Positions 15,977-25,647 of a stretch of 64,000 nucleotides of DNA are shown here, in pieces. Both the position numbers and the translations under genes were made by a program. The notes under the pieces were generated by a model. That model had not been told where the DNA came from and ran no database searches. It saw nothing but the letters and a program-made list of their open reading frames with translations. This stretch comes from Chryseosolibacter sp964493505 (GTDB lineage Bacteria > Bacteroidota > Bacteroidia > Cytophagales > Cyclobacteriaceae): assembly GCA_964493505.1 (NCBI GenBank), contig CAZBNP010000011.1, forward strand, positions 1-64,000, written 5' to 3'. Within the stretch, counting starts at the first letter, position 1. Each line of letters begins with the position of its first letter.

Positions 15977-18592
15977 TTATGGCTTAACAATCTCAGGCGC
16001 CGCATTCTCGAATACGAAATCCTGTTCGCTGTTAAGGTCGACATAGATCACGGAGTCCTTGTGGATCGCTCCGGCGAGGATCTCCTTCGACAACGCATTG
16101 AGGATTTCTCGTTGGAGTACCCGTTTCAACGGACGTGCGCCGAACTGCGGGTCAAAGCCAAGTTTCGCCAGTCTCTCCCGCGCGGCATCCGACAATTCGA
16201 GCTTGATGCCCGCTTCATCGAGTCGGTGGCGGATGAGATCAACCTGAATGTCCACGATCTTCCTGATGTCACTCCTGCTTAGTGGCCTGAACATGATGAT
16301 CTCGTCGATCCGGTTGATAAATTCCGGCCGCACCGTTTTGCGCAACAGTGTCAGGACTTCATCCCTGGTCTCTTCCAGCACCTCGAAATAGTTTTCATCT
16401 GTCAGTTTCTCAAAGTTCTCCTGGATGATACTTGAGCCGATGTTCGTCGTCATAATAATGATCGTGTTCTTAAAGTTGGCGACCCGGCCTTTGTTGTCCG
16501 TCAGCCTGCCATCGTCCAGGACCTGCAGCAGGATGTTAAATACATCCGGGTGCGCTTTTTCGATCTCGTCAAGCAATACCACCGAATACGGTTTTCTTCT
16601 CACCGCTTCGGTGAGCTGTCCCCCTTCATCATACCCTACGTAGCCAGGAGGCGCGCCGATAAGCCGGCTTACGCTGTGCCGTTCCTGGTATTCGCTCATG
16701 TCTATGCGTACCATGGCGGTATCGTCATTGAAGAGATAGTCGGCCAACGCTTTCGAGAGCTCGGTCTTACCAACCCCTGTGGTACCCATGAAAATGAATG
16801 AGCCGATAGGACGTTTGGGATCCTGTAACCCCGCGCGACTTCTGCGAACCGCATCACTGAGGAGGCGGATTGCTTCTTCCTGACCGGCTACACGCCTGGA
16901 GAGTTCGTCTTCGAGATGCAGAAGTTTTTCACGATCGCTCTGTACCATACGCGACACAGGAATACCCGTCCACTTGGCTACTACTTCGGCGATATCTTCG
17001 CTGTCTACCTCTTCTTTGAGAAGCGCGTGCTCTCCGGCCTGTTCGCGTACCTTGCGCTGATATTCATTGAGGCGACTCTCTGCTTCTACGATCTTTCCAT
17101 ATCGTATCTCCGCTACCTTGCCGTAGTCGCCCGACTTTTCAGCCTGCTCCGCTTCGAACTTCAGACGGTCGATGTTCTCTTTCTCCTGCTGGATCCCGTG
17201 AACAACTTCTTTCTCACTTTCCCACTTCGCTTTGAGTGAGTTACGTTGCTCCGCCAACTCGGCTATTTCTTTGGTCAGAAGCGCTTCCTTGTCTTTGTCT
17301 TTCTCCCGGCGAATAGCTTCTCGTTCGATCTCCAACTGCATAATCTTGCGGTTGAGTTCGTCGAGCTCTTCGGGCATGGAGTCCATCTCAAGCCTGAGCT
17401 TTGCGGCGGCTTCATCCATCAGGTCTATCGCCTTATCTGGCAGGAACCGGTCGGAGATGTATCGCGTCGACAGTTCAACTGCCGCTATTACGGCGTCGTC
17501 TTTGATGCGCACACCGTGGTGCAGTTCATACTTTTCTTTTATCCCTCGAAGGATTGATATCGAGTCTTCCACGGTGGGCTCATGTACCATGACGGCCTGA
17601 AATCTTCGTTCGAGAGCTTTATCTTTCTCAATGTATTTCTGGTATTCTTTCAGCGTGGTCGCTCCAATGGCATGCAGCTCGCCTCTCGCGAGTGCCGGTT
17701 TGAGCAAGTTGGCAGCGTCCATCGCACCTTCACCACCACCGGCGCCAATCAGTGTGTGGATCTCGTCGATGAAGAGGATGATCTGACCATCGGAGTCCGT
17801 CACTTCTTTGATTACCGCCTTCAGTCGTTCTTCAAACTCACCCTTGTATTTGGCTCCCGCCACCAGCAATCCCATATCAAGTGAGATCAGGGTCTTCGAT
17901 TTTAGATTTTCCGGTACGTCGCCGTCTACAATGCGCTGGGCAAGCCCTTCGACAATGGCGGTCTTACCCACACCGGGTTCTCCGAGGAGGATAGGATTGT
18001 TCTTGGTGCGTCTTGAAAGTATCTGGAGTACGCGGCGAATCTCTTCATCGCGCCCGATCACCGGGTCGATCTTGCCCTTACGGGCGAGGTCGTTTAGATT
18101 TTTTGAATAGCGCTCAAGCGACTTGTATTTGGCTTCGGCGTTTTGGTCGGTGACAGACGATCCGCCCCTGAGTTCCTTTATGGCTTTCACAAGATCTGCG
18201 CGCCGAAATCCCGCGTCCTTCAGCATCACGGCGACCTTTTCTTTCCCGGCAAGTATAGCCAGCAAAAGATGTTCTACAGCGACGAACTCATCTTTGAATT
18301 CGCGCAGTTCTTTGTCAGCGTCCTGAAGTATGGTGTTTGTCGCTGATGAAAGATAGGGTTGCTGACCTGACACGCGGGGATAGCTTTGCAGGATCTCAGC
18401 CAGTTTTGTCTCCAGCAATGCGCCGTTGACATTGAGCTTTTTCATCAGGTAAGACACAACGTTCTCGTCGGTTCCAAGAATTGCTTTCAGTAAATGCCCT
18501 GGCTCTATAGCCTGGTTGTTACTGGCTATCGCAATCTCCGCCGACTTCTGCAGTGCCTCCTGAGATTTGATTGTATACTTTTCGAAATTCAT
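15977..18592 (-). CDS. clpB: ATP-dependent disaggregase ClpB
   Basis: An 871-residue Hsp100 protein in standard ClpB order. It has an N-terminal Clp-N repeat domain, a first AAA+ module with Walker A GEPGVGKT, the long coiled-coil middle domain that defines ClpB and is absent from ClpA, and a second AAA+ module with GTTGVGKT. The C-terminus lacks a ClpP-binding IGF/L loop. ClpB extracts and refolds aggregated proteins with DnaK. The ATG at 18592 (MNFEKYTIKSQEALQ) follows an A-rich stretch. The 59 residues readable further upstream are not ClpB-like. Heat-shock control would be expected, but no operator was recognised. Confidence 0.97.
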   Translation of the reverse strand: MNFEKYTIKSQEALQKSAEIAIASNNQAIEPGHLLKAILGTDENVVSYLMKKLNVNGALLETKLAEILQSYPRVSGQQPYLSSATNTILQDADKELREFKDEFVAVEHLLLAILAGKEKVAVMLKDAGFRRADLVKAIKELRGGSSVTDQNAEAKYKSLERYSKNLNDLARKGKIDPVIGRDEEIRRVLQILSRRTKNNPILLGEPGVGKTAIVEGLAQRIVDGDVPENLKSKTLISLDMGLLVAGAKYKGEFEERLKAVIKEVTDSDGQIILFIDEIHTLIGAGGGEGAMDAANLLKPALARGELHAIGATTLKEYQKYIEKDKALERRFQAVMVHEPTVEDSISILRGIKEKYELHHGVRIKDDAVIAAVELSTRYISDRFLPDKAIDLMDEAAAKLRLEMDSMPEELDELNRKIMQLEIEREAIRREKDKDKEALLTKEIAELAEQRNSLKAKWESEKEVVHGIQQEKENIDRLKFEAEQAEKSGDYGKVAEIRYGKIVEAESRLNEYQRKVREQAGEHALLKEEVDSEDIAEVVAKWTGIPVSRMVQSDREKLLHLEDELSRRVAGQEEAIRLLSDAVRRSRAGLQDPKRPIGSFIFMGTTGVGKTELSKALADYLFNDDTAMVRIDMSEYQERHSVSRLIGAPPGYVGYDEGGQLTEAVRRKPYSVVLLDEIEKAHPDVFNILLQVLDDGRLTDNKGRVANFKNTIIIMTTNIGSSIIQENFEKLTDENYFEVLEETRDEVLTLLRKTVRPEFINRIDEIIMFRPLSRSDIRKIVDIQVDLIRHRLDEAGIKLELSDAARERLAKLGFDPQFGARPLKRVLQREILNALSKEILAGAIHKDSVIYVDLNSEQDFVFENAAPEIVKP

Positions 18593-18800
18593 ATCTTTTT
18601 TTATGTTGCTGGCGCACTGTCGGTTTTGTCTTATTCGATACCGTGCGAATCCGCCTTCATGAATCAAATTGTAATCCAGTCGTTTCAATTGATTCTTTTC
18701 TGAAAGTTTGACAGGTAAATAAGCGGGGCTATTTGCCTTTAATGGACAAACTGACCTGATGTATGCCAAAACGCCTTTTATTCGACACGAAATTTCTATA

Positions 18801-18834
18801 CAAAAAGAAGGCCCATGAATTTATTCATGGGCCT
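18801..18834 (-). terminator. Intrinsic terminator of the SusCD operon
   Basis: A perfect 11-bp inverted repeat (aggcccatgaa at 18809-18819 and its complement at 18824-18834) with a 4-nt loop. Read on the minus strand it is followed by a T-rich run (CTTCTTTTTG). It lies just downstream of the SusD stop codon at 18859 and 208 bp upstream of the clpB start, so it separates the two units. Confidence 0.85.
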
Positions 18835-18858
18835 GTAAGCATGAGTTGTCGTGTAAGT

Positions 18859-20550
18859 TTAATCGAGTTCTGTCCAGGGTTTGGTTCTCGTTTCTACCGT
18901 GCCGGGGTGAGGCTTATACGAATCAGGGTTGGCGTCCCACCAAACCTTTGATAGCCGGTTATCATTTCCGCCAAGCCTTGCTACAGCGGTCTCATATTCT
19001 TTGCCATTGATAAGCTGCTCCTCATCGGGATAGGGGAGCCTGCGAGGCATTCTGCCTTGCAATGTTGACAGCTCTTCGCCTACCAGAATGCGCGGGTATC
19101 CGGTCCTCCGATGCTCAACCCACCCTTCGTGTTCCATCGGGAACAGGGCAATAACTTTTTGATTGATGATCTGCTCAAGCTGCTGTTCGTTGTTGCCGGT
19201 GAGTGTCAGGGCGGGTGAAGCCATGAAGTCATCAATTTGTGCTTGTGTGATTTCGTTGTCGGCCAGTGTCATTTGCAGGATGTCTGCTCTTTCTTCCGCC
19301 GATTTTCCGGTGTGGAAAAGATCGACAACATCCTTCAGCTGGGGAACAGCTTTTTCATACATTTCCTTTGTGTGTTGCAACGCCAGCTCGACACCTTGCT
19401 CGAAGTATTGTTGCGCGTCTGCCGGACTTCCCTTCAGCCCGAACAACGCAGCCTCGGCCAGGTTGAAATAGGTTTCGGATGCCTTGTATAAGGGCTGTTC
19501 CTGTATCTGCACCCAAAGGAGGTCCGACCATTGTGACACGGAGTTGTCGCCATAGGCGTAACCTTCCTGCGGATTGGATCCTCCTAACAAGGGTCTGCCC
19601 CTGTAGCCGAAATAGTCGATATGCTCATATCCGGGTGTCTGGGGGTACCACGCTTTTACCGTATCGGCAAATACCTGCAACCTCGGGTCGTCGTTGTCTT
19701 TCAGGATGTCAAGAAAAGGCTTCGCCATTTCAGCTTTGATTACAGTAGCTTTCCTCGCCAGCAGATCAACATATCGCGAATTTTCGTGCGACGGATAGTC
19801 GGTGATGTTGTAAATGGACGCGTCATCGTCGCGGCTGATAATCATATCGGTCTCACTCAGGTCGGCCATTTGCTGCTGCGCCAGTGTCGCATCCGCGTAA
19901 CGTACTCTCAACGCCAGACGAAGCCTGAGGGAGTTTGCGAACTTCTTCCATTTTGCCATGTTTCCACCATACAGGATGTCGGCATTTTCATAACCGGGAA
20001 GTGATTCGTCGATTTCGGCGACCGCTTCTTTCAGTTCTTTAAAGAGGTCGACGTAAATGTCGCGTTGCGGATCGTACTTTGGAGTTGTGACAGCCTGGTC
20101 AACAGGGAGTGCCGACTCGAAGTAGGGGATGTCGCCGTATGAGTCTGTAGCTCTTGCTACGTACCACACTTTCATGATCCTGGCGATAGCTTTCTTGTTC
20201 ACCAATCTGTCAGCGTCGTCTCTTGTCGAACAAATGTGGATAATGTCACTCAGGTTGCGCACATAGTCTCCAAAGGTCTGGTTCCAGACACCGGGAGAAG
20301 CTCCTTCTTCAAAAGGTCTGTTGGCGCCTGAAACAGAAAGCCCTGCCCAGTTTCCGGTTGTTCCGAAGCCGGTCTCGGCTCTTTCAATGATACTCACAGC
20401 CAACACGCGGGTAAACATCATGTCAACGTCTACGAGGTCTTCAGTGATCAGACTATTTGAGGTATTCATCGTCTCAAAGTCATCTGTACAGGCCGTTGTC
20501 ACAAAAACAAGCAGGGACAGCGCCGTCACAAATTTTATCATGTCTTTCAT
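18859..20550 (-). CDS. SusD/RagB-family outer-membrane lipoprotein (SusD-like_2 type)
   Basis: A 563-residue lipoprotein with a signal peptide and a lipobox ending at cysteine 20 or so (FVTTAC). It is rich in helices of the TPR-like SusD fold and belongs to the SusD-like_2 type. SusD proteins form the lid over a TonB-dependent SusC channel and capture glycans or peptides at the cell surface. The SusC gene ends 37 bp upstream on the same strand and a terminator follows, so the pair is a two-gene operon. No glycoside hydrolase, peptidase or sigma/anti-sigma gene adjoins the pair, so the substrate cannot be predicted. Confidence 0.92.
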   Translation of the reverse strand: MKDMIKFVTALSLLVFVTTACTDDFETMNTSNSLITEDLVDVDMMFTRVLAVSIIERAETGFGTTGNWAGLSVSGANRPFEEGASPGVWNQTFGDYVRNLSDIIHICSTRDDADRLVNKKAIARIMKVWYVARATDSYGDIPYFESALPVDQAVTTPKYDPQRDIYVDLFKELKEAVAEIDESLPGYENADILYGGNMAKWKKFANSLRLRLALRVRYADATLAQQQMADLSETDMIISRDDDASIYNITDYPSHENSRYVDLLARKATVIKAEMAKPFLDILKDNDDPRLQVFADTVKAWYPQTPGYEHIDYFGYRGRPLLGGSNPQEGYAYGDNSVSQWSDLLWVQIQEQPLYKASETYFNLAEAALFGLKGSPADAQQYFEQGVELALQHTKEMYEKAVPQLKDVVDLFHTGKSAEERADILQMTLADNEITQAQIDDFMASPALTLTGNNEQQLEQIINQKVIALFPMEHEGWVEHRRTGYPRILVGEELSTLQGRMPRRLPYPDEEQLINGKEYETAVARLGGNDNRLSKVWWDANPDSYKPHPGTVETRTKPWTELD

Positions 20551-20587
20551 ATATGCTGATTCTTTATTCGCTAGTATTTTAATTACA

Positions 20588-23500
20588 TCAGAACGTGATC
20601 CTGACGTTTGCTCCATAAGAACGCGTTGATGGAACGGCAAGCGCCTCGATACCCGCGGCACCGCCAGAGGTGTTCGGCGCAGACTCGGGCGACAGGCCGA
20701 GGTAATCCATCTTGTTCTGCAGATAGGCCAGGTTGCGGCCGAACAGGCTTACGGTAACGTCTTTAAAAGGAGTCTTTGACAGCAGTGATGGCCGGAAGCG
20801 GTAGGTCAGCATCACTTCACGTAGTGAAATGTAGCTTCCGTCTTCAACAAACTCTTCGGAAATACCATCCCATCCGCGGTTGGCCCAGTAATCCTGACCC
20901 GCGACAGCAGTTGTGTTTTCTTCGTATCCGATTACATTGCCACTATTGTCTGTAACTTCAACCACGCCGTCAAGGATACCAACATAAGGCATCGGATCGC
21001 CCACGGCCGATCCGGAAGGAATGACGTCACCTTCCTCATACCGTTCCTTGGGTCTTCTTCCTTCTACTGTCCATGCGCCTGTTCCTTTTCTCGTCATGTG
21101 ATACTTCGTTGCTGAAACGATATCGCCACCCTGCACGAAATCAAGAAGAACGTTGAGTGAGAACCGTTTGTAGTGGAATGTGTTGTTCAACCCTCCGATC
21201 CAGTCCGGCGTAATGTTGCCAAGCACAGACACTTCGGAGTCACGGTCGTATCGCCCATCCGCACCTACTATCCTCCGCCCGTCAGGCGATCGCTTATAGG
21301 CGTATCCAATGATGTTACCATACGGAGCGCCAACCTGTGCGTGGATGTCGCTCATGGCGGGGTCACCCTGGTTTTCAATCAGTCTGTATGTTTGGATGTT
21401 TCCGTCAAGTACGACTACCTCCGATTTGTTCCTGGCGTAGTTTGCGTTTATCATCCAGCTGAAGTCGGATGTACGAACTGGCGTTACACCCAAGCTTACT
21501 TCGATACCGGCGTTCTTTACCTCGCCTGCGTTGATGACCACAGAGTTGTAGCCCGATCCGACGGATACCGGCAGCGAGAGGATCTGATTGGAGGTGATGG
21601 CGTTATAGTAGGTGATATCCAAATTCACCAGGTCATTAAAGAATCTCAGGTCGGCACCGAACTCGTAAGATTCAGTCAGCTCGTTTTTCAAATCCAACAA
21701 GGGGATTACGCCACTCTTTGAGGCATACGATAAACCGTTGAAGCCGGTAGCCCCAAGTGAGTAACCCGAACGGGTCAGGTAAGGATCGGAGTCGTTACCC
21801 ACCTGAGCCCAGGATGCACGGATCTTTCCAAAGCTCAGAATGTTTGAGTTCAGTTCAATCGCGTCAGATACAACAAAGCTCGTGCTTATGGATGGATAGA
21901 AGAACGACTGATTGTCGGTTCCCAACGCGGAAGACCAGTCGTTTCTACCGGTTATGTCTACGAACAGAAGGTTTTTATATCCGACCTGGCCGGTAAAGTA
22001 GACCGACTGCATTTCTTTTTCATAACGGCCGGAATAAGGGCGGACGTCGTTAAAGTTGGATATGTGGTATACACCGTCTGACTTGAAGCCGCGGGCATCC
22101 CAACTCATATTGTCGTCACGGAACTTGCGTATGTTGGCGCCCAGCACACCACTCAGGCTTATGTTTTCTGAAACCTGCTTGTTGGCAGTGAGCATGATAT
22201 CCCCGTTGAGGTCGTATGCGCTGCGCATCTGTTGCCCCATTTGCCCGAGGCGCGACGCTGTGTTCTTGCTATTGGGATCTGTGGGCCAGGTGTTCTCCCG
22301 CATTTCGCTATAGAAGTCAATCCCCAGACGGCCCATCAAACCCAACCAATCGTTCAGTTTCAATGTACTCGATACATAACCGATCATCCGGTCTTTCACA
22401 TCGTTGTTTCTAACTTTGTTAACGATGAAATAAGGGTTGTAATCAATACCCGGGTAGCGGATGTTTACACCTGTTTGTTCATACTGGTATTTTATAAAGT
22501 CCAGGGGTGTGAAGCGAGCCATACTGGTGAGTGTGAAGAAGGGGTTGTTGCTACTAAAGCCTGTTGCGGGGCGCTGTTCACCTTTTGTACGGATATAGTT
22601 GACCTTTGCATCAAACGAGAGTCTGTCACTTACGTTTGTTGACCCGATAAAGGTCACTGACTTTTTCGTTACCTCGTGGTTGGGTACAATGCCCTTTGAA
22701 GTAACATCCCCGAACGACAGGCGCATAGAGCTTTTGGCGTCAGATGCGGAAAAGGCTACGCTGTTGGAGAGTGTAATACCTGTTTCAAAGAAGTCTCTTA
22801 CATTGTCTTTGGGTTCCGGTAGGTTGGGAACCAGTTCAGTAGCGTTGATATCCCACACGCTACCGGGTATCGAGCCGTCTTCGGGCAGTGTCCACCAGTT
22901 GGGGATCATGGTCTTTCCATCCAGCGGTCCACCCCAGCTGTCGAGGAAGCCATTTTCCGGATACGGGTAATTGACACCGTTTTCGTCAACAAAGTTATGC
23001 CAGGTATATTTGGCGTAGCTTTCATCTCCATAACCGGGGGCATACTGATTCTGATATTTCGGAAGAAGGTTCAGTTCGTCGAATGTGACACCTGAATTGA
23101 TTTCAACCTGCAATCCCTGGGTTTTCTTTCCCGATTTTGTTGTCACAATGATTACGCCATTGGCACCGCGCGAACCGTATAACGCGGTGGCTGCTGGCCC
23201 CTTCAATACGTTCATAGACTCTACATCCTGAGGATTCAGATCACCAATACCATCGCCGTAGTCGATATCCGCGCTGGCAACGCTGGATTGACTGCCGCTA
23301 TTTGTGAAATTGTTGATGGGAACACCGTCTACAACCCACAGAGGTTGATTGTTACCGCTTATAGAACTGGTACCCCTGATCACGACATTCGTTGAAGAAC
23401 CTACGCCGCCGGCGGTCTTCGACACCTGAACGCCGGAAACTTTACCCGTCAGATAACTCGACAGGCTCGGCTCTCTTGAGGAAGAAAGGTCGGTTTCTCC

Positions 23501-23878
23501 GATCTCCTGTGTCGCGAAACCCAGGGCGCGGGTCTCACGGGAGATACCCAGCGCTGTTACGACAACTTCGTCCAGGGCCCTGGTGCTGAGTTCAAGGTCA
23601 ACGTCTATCGATGACGCACTGCCGATCTGTACAGTCCGTGACTCCATCCCGACATACGAAAAGACCAATGCTTCCGCATCAGACGGAGCAATGATGGAGT
23701 ATCTCCCGTCGGAATCCGTAAGCGCGCCGATGTCTTCAAAGCCTTTCACCACCACCGTAACTCCCGGTAGTGTGGCGCCATCCAACGCGCTCTTAACCGT
23801 ACCGGTTATGGTACGTCCCTGTGCGAACAGTCCACCTGTGATAAGGGTGAACACAATTATTAGGTAAAAACTCTTCAT
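20588..23878 (-). CDS. SusC/RagA-family TonB-linked outer-membrane transporter
   Basis: This 1096-residue protein starts with a signal peptide (cleavage near LFAQ). A carboxypeptidase-regulatory-like domain follows (ITGTVKSALDGATLPGVTVVVKG), then the SusC-type TonB/plug segment (LDEVVVTALGISRETRALGFATQ and the SVLKGPAATALYGSRGANGVI-like signature) and a large 22-strand barrel ending in aromatic/Phe (NVRITF). It takes up nutrients with the downstream SusD. It is the first gene of the operon; the 386-bp gap upstream is AT-rich and probably holds its promoter. Confidence 0.95.
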   Translation of the reverse strand: MKSFYLIIVFTLITGGLFAQGRTITGTVKSALDGATLPGVTVVVKGFEDIGALTDSDGRYSIIAPSDAEALVFSYVGMESRTVQIGSASSIDVDLELSTRALDEVVVTALGISRETRALGFATQEIGETDLSSSREPSLSSYLTGKVSGVQVSKTAGGVGSSTNVVIRGTSSISGNNQPLWVVDGVPINNFTNSGSQSSVASADIDYGDGIGDLNPQDVESMNVLKGPAATALYGSRGANGVIIVTTKSGKKTQGLQVEINSGVTFDELNLLPKYQNQYAPGYGDESYAKYTWHNFVDENGVNYPYPENGFLDSWGGPLDGKTMIPNWWTLPEDGSIPGSVWDINATELVPNLPEPKDNVRDFFETGITLSNSVAFSASDAKSSMRLSFGDVTSKGIVPNHEVTKKSVTFIGSTNVSDRLSFDAKVNYIRTKGEQRPATGFSSNNPFFTLTSMARFTPLDFIKYQYEQTGVNIRYPGIDYNPYFIVNKVRNNDVKDRMIGYVSSTLKLNDWLGLMGRLGIDFYSEMRENTWPTDPNSKNTASRLGQMGQQMRSAYDLNGDIMLTANKQVSENISLSGVLGANIRKFRDDNMSWDARGFKSDGVYHISNFNDVRPYSGRYEKEMQSVYFTGQVGYKNLLFVDITGRNDWSSALGTDNQSFFYPSISTSFVVSDAIELNSNILSFGKIRASWAQVGNDSDPYLTRSGYSLGATGFNGLSYASKSGVIPLLDLKNELTESYEFGADLRFFNDLVNLDITYYNAITSNQILSLPVSVGSGYNSVVINAGEVKNAGIEVSLGVTPVRTSDFSWMINANYARNKSEVVVLDGNIQTYRLIENQGDPAMSDIHAQVGAPYGNIIGYAYKRSPDGRRIVGADGRYDRDSEVSVLGNITPDWIGGLNNTFHYKRFSLNVLLDFVQGGDIVSATKYHMTRKGTGAWTVEGRRPKERYEEGDVIPSGSAVGDPMPYVGILDGVVEVTDNSGNVIGYEENTTAVAGQDYWANRGWDGISEEFVEDGSYISLREVMLTYRFRPSLLSKTPFKDVTVSLFGRNLAYLQNKMDYLGLSPESAPNTSGGAAGIEALAVPSTRSYGANVRITF

Positions 23879-24264
23879 ATAATGGTGTTTAGTATTTCGT
23901 CTGCTAAGTTAAAATCTTTTCAAGGAAAAGCAAACATTATTCTGCACAATAACAATTATCCGAAATAATGTAAGCCTTATGATTCATTTCTTTTAGCTAT
24001 ATATCAGCGAAGTTTCCCGTTACTATATAAAATAGTAAGTAAAAGAATGTTTTATCGATTTTTTGCAAAATTTATGGACCAAATTTTATATAAAGTATGC
24101 AATATGAAAGAAAATGTCAATAAGATATTTTCTTTTCCTTTTCTTTAGCGAAACTGAGTTTATCCTTTAAATGTGCAATTGCATCCATTTTAAGGGCACA
24201 CAGGACGTATTGATCGCCCCGCGGTGACGCAGCCGCAGTTTTATGAAATGTTTGGATTTACCGG
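23879..24264. promoter_or_regulatory. AT-rich gene-free region upstream of susC
   Basis: This 386-bp gap is markedly more AT-rich than its neighbours and holds no credible ORF. It must carry the promoter for susC on the minus strand. Several minus-strand TAnnnTTTG sequences occur (for example complementary to 23991-24080), but none has exact TAnnTTTG spacing plus a well-placed TTTG upstream, so no promoter is assigned. A 7-bp inverted repeat at 24020-24038 is listed separately. The 24180-24264 part is GC-richer and shows nothing clear. Confidence 0.5.
24020..24038. promoter_or_regulatory. Candidate operator: 7-bp inverted repeat upstream of susC
   Basis: The sequence TTACTAT-ATAAA-ATAGTAA is a perfect 7-bp inverted repeat with a 5-nt spacer, about 140 bp upstream of the susC start codon. 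It has no T-tract that would make it a terminator in either direction. It could bind a dimeric regulator; in AT-rich DNA it could also be chance. Confidence 0.3.
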
Positions 24265-24852
24265 CTACCTACCACCGGCTCTTTTTAGGTTACAACCCAC
24301 CGGCCTTACTTCCGGCGTCTGAATTTTCTGGTTGTTCAGCATAATGTCGACCGCATCGCGGAGGTAGTGGTGACGCACATCATTTTCAACCTGGGCATTG
24401 TCGTCGATCGAACCGCGATAAACGACTGAAAACTTTCCGTTATCATTTTTCAACAGGAAAGCTTCCGGACTCTTTTTGACATTCAGCTTCGCGACCAGCG
24501 ACTGTTTCTTGTCCGCGAGATAGGGCATGGGAAGACTGAGGGCCTTTCCTTTCGCTACCATTTTCTCGATGCTCTCATTGGGTTCAGTGTGCGCGTTGAC
24601 CAGAAGTACCGGCACCCGGTCCTGATACGCGCGAACTAACTGATCGACTCGTTTCCGGTAGTATTCATCGTACGGACAGTCGTTGCTGGTAAAGATGAGA
24701 ACCATCCCCTGGCACGATGGATAGGTATCGAGCGAGATCGTCTGGTTGTTCAGGACGTTGACCAGGCTGAAACCGTCAATAACCTGCGCTCCCGCTGTCC
24801 AGTTCATCAGGAGTGCCAATGTGATCGCGCAATATGTTTTAATGTGTTTCAT
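24265..24852 (-). CDS. Exported redoxin/thioredoxin-like protein
   Basis: A 195-residue protein with a signal peptide (MKHIKTYCAITLALLMNWTAGAQ) and an AhpC/TSA-redoxin-like domain. The active-site region is FTSNDCPYDEYY, so the thioredoxin CxxC is reduced to a single cysteine (CPYD). A second cysteine lies near the C-terminus (PVGCNLKR), a tail typical of this redoxin subfamily. It probably acts as a periplasmic thiol-disulphide or peroxide-reducing protein, with the distal cysteine as possible resolving partner. The start at 24852 lies 19 bp after the phosphopantetheinyl transferase stop; an in-frame ATG at 24897 would overlap that gene. Confidence 0.8.
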   Translation of the reverse strand: MKHIKTYCAITLALLMNWTAGAQVIDGFSLVNVLNNQTISLDTYPSCQGMVLIFTSNDCPYDEYYRKRVDQLVRAYQDRVPVLLVNAHTEPNESIEKMVAKGKALSLPMPYLADKKQSLVAKLNVKKSPEAFLLKNDNGKFSVVYRGSIDDNAQVENDVRHHYLRDAVDIMLNNQKIQTPEVRPVGCNLKRAGGR

Positions 24853-24871
24853 CCTATTTCCCTTAAATGCA

Positions 24872-25510
24872 TTATCCTCCCTCTTGACCATCCTCACCCC
24901 AAACCATCACAAACCCTTTAGACACCTCATACTCTAAAGGTATGGCCGTTTCAATATTATCGGCAAGGATCCGACCAATTAAATGCCCTTTTTCCCCGAG
25001 GGAGAAGGGTGAAACCAGTAGATTGCGGGCAAATGTGAGGTCCTTTTTGCCGTGGATCTTGACGAGTGTTTCCTTTGCACACCAAAACACGCAGTGTTTG
25101 ATAATATTGTCGCCAGCATTGGCGAGCTCTTCGGCAGAGAGGATACGCGGCGCGATACGGAGTAGTTTGTCCTTGGGCTGTTCGAGATCGATACCCACCG
25201 TCTTCCCGCGGTGGATGATAGCTGCTACGTAGGGATACGAGTGGCTGAGCGACATGTTTATCCGGTGCCCGGTCAGGAACGGTTTACCATAGGCATCCTT
25301 AGTGATCCCCTGGTATTGCAGTCCCCATCGCTTCAGGAGTTCCCTGAGGAGAACGCGGGCGGCAAGAAACTCCAGTCGCTTCAGTGGATTCGAAAGGGTA
25401 GGTGAAGCGGTTTCCGGCGCGGCCTGATGCTGCAGCCACTGCTCGTCTTCCGTGATTTTCCAAAGGCCCCGACAGGAATTGGCTGAAGAACTGATACTAT
25501 CAATGGGCAT
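24872..25510 (-). CDS. 4'-phosphopantetheinyl transferase superfamily protein
   Basis: A 212-residue Sfp-type transferase. The magnesium-binding motif is VGID108-L-E110, and the second motif is W143-C-A-K146-E147-x3-K151. These enzymes attach the phosphopantetheine arm of coenzyme A to acyl- or peptidyl-carrier proteins. The Sfp length (over 200 residues) points to secondary-metabolism or broad carrier-protein activation rather than AcpS. No carrier protein is nearby. It is cotranscribed with the downstream redoxin by spacing, with no clear functional link. Confidence 0.9.
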   Translation of the reverse strand: MPIDSISSSANSCRGLWKITEDEQWLQHQAAPETASPTLSNPLKRLEFLAARVLLRELLKRWGLQYQGITKDAYGKPFLTGHRINMSLSHSYPYVAAIIHRGKTVGIDLEQPKDKLLRIAPRILSAEELANAGDNIIKHCVFWCAKETLVKIHGKKDLTFARNLLVSPFSLGEKGHLIGRILADNIETAIPLEYEVSKGFVMVWGEDGQEGG

Positions 25511-25647
25511 TCAGATCCAGGGTTTAGTAAAAAGTGGTAAATGGATATAAAAGATATTAAATAGGAGTGTGGTCAGGGGAGCTATAGCTGAAATTTGCTG
25601 TTATTTATAAAATTTCTGAAAGTTAGGATATTCGATCCAATCATGCG

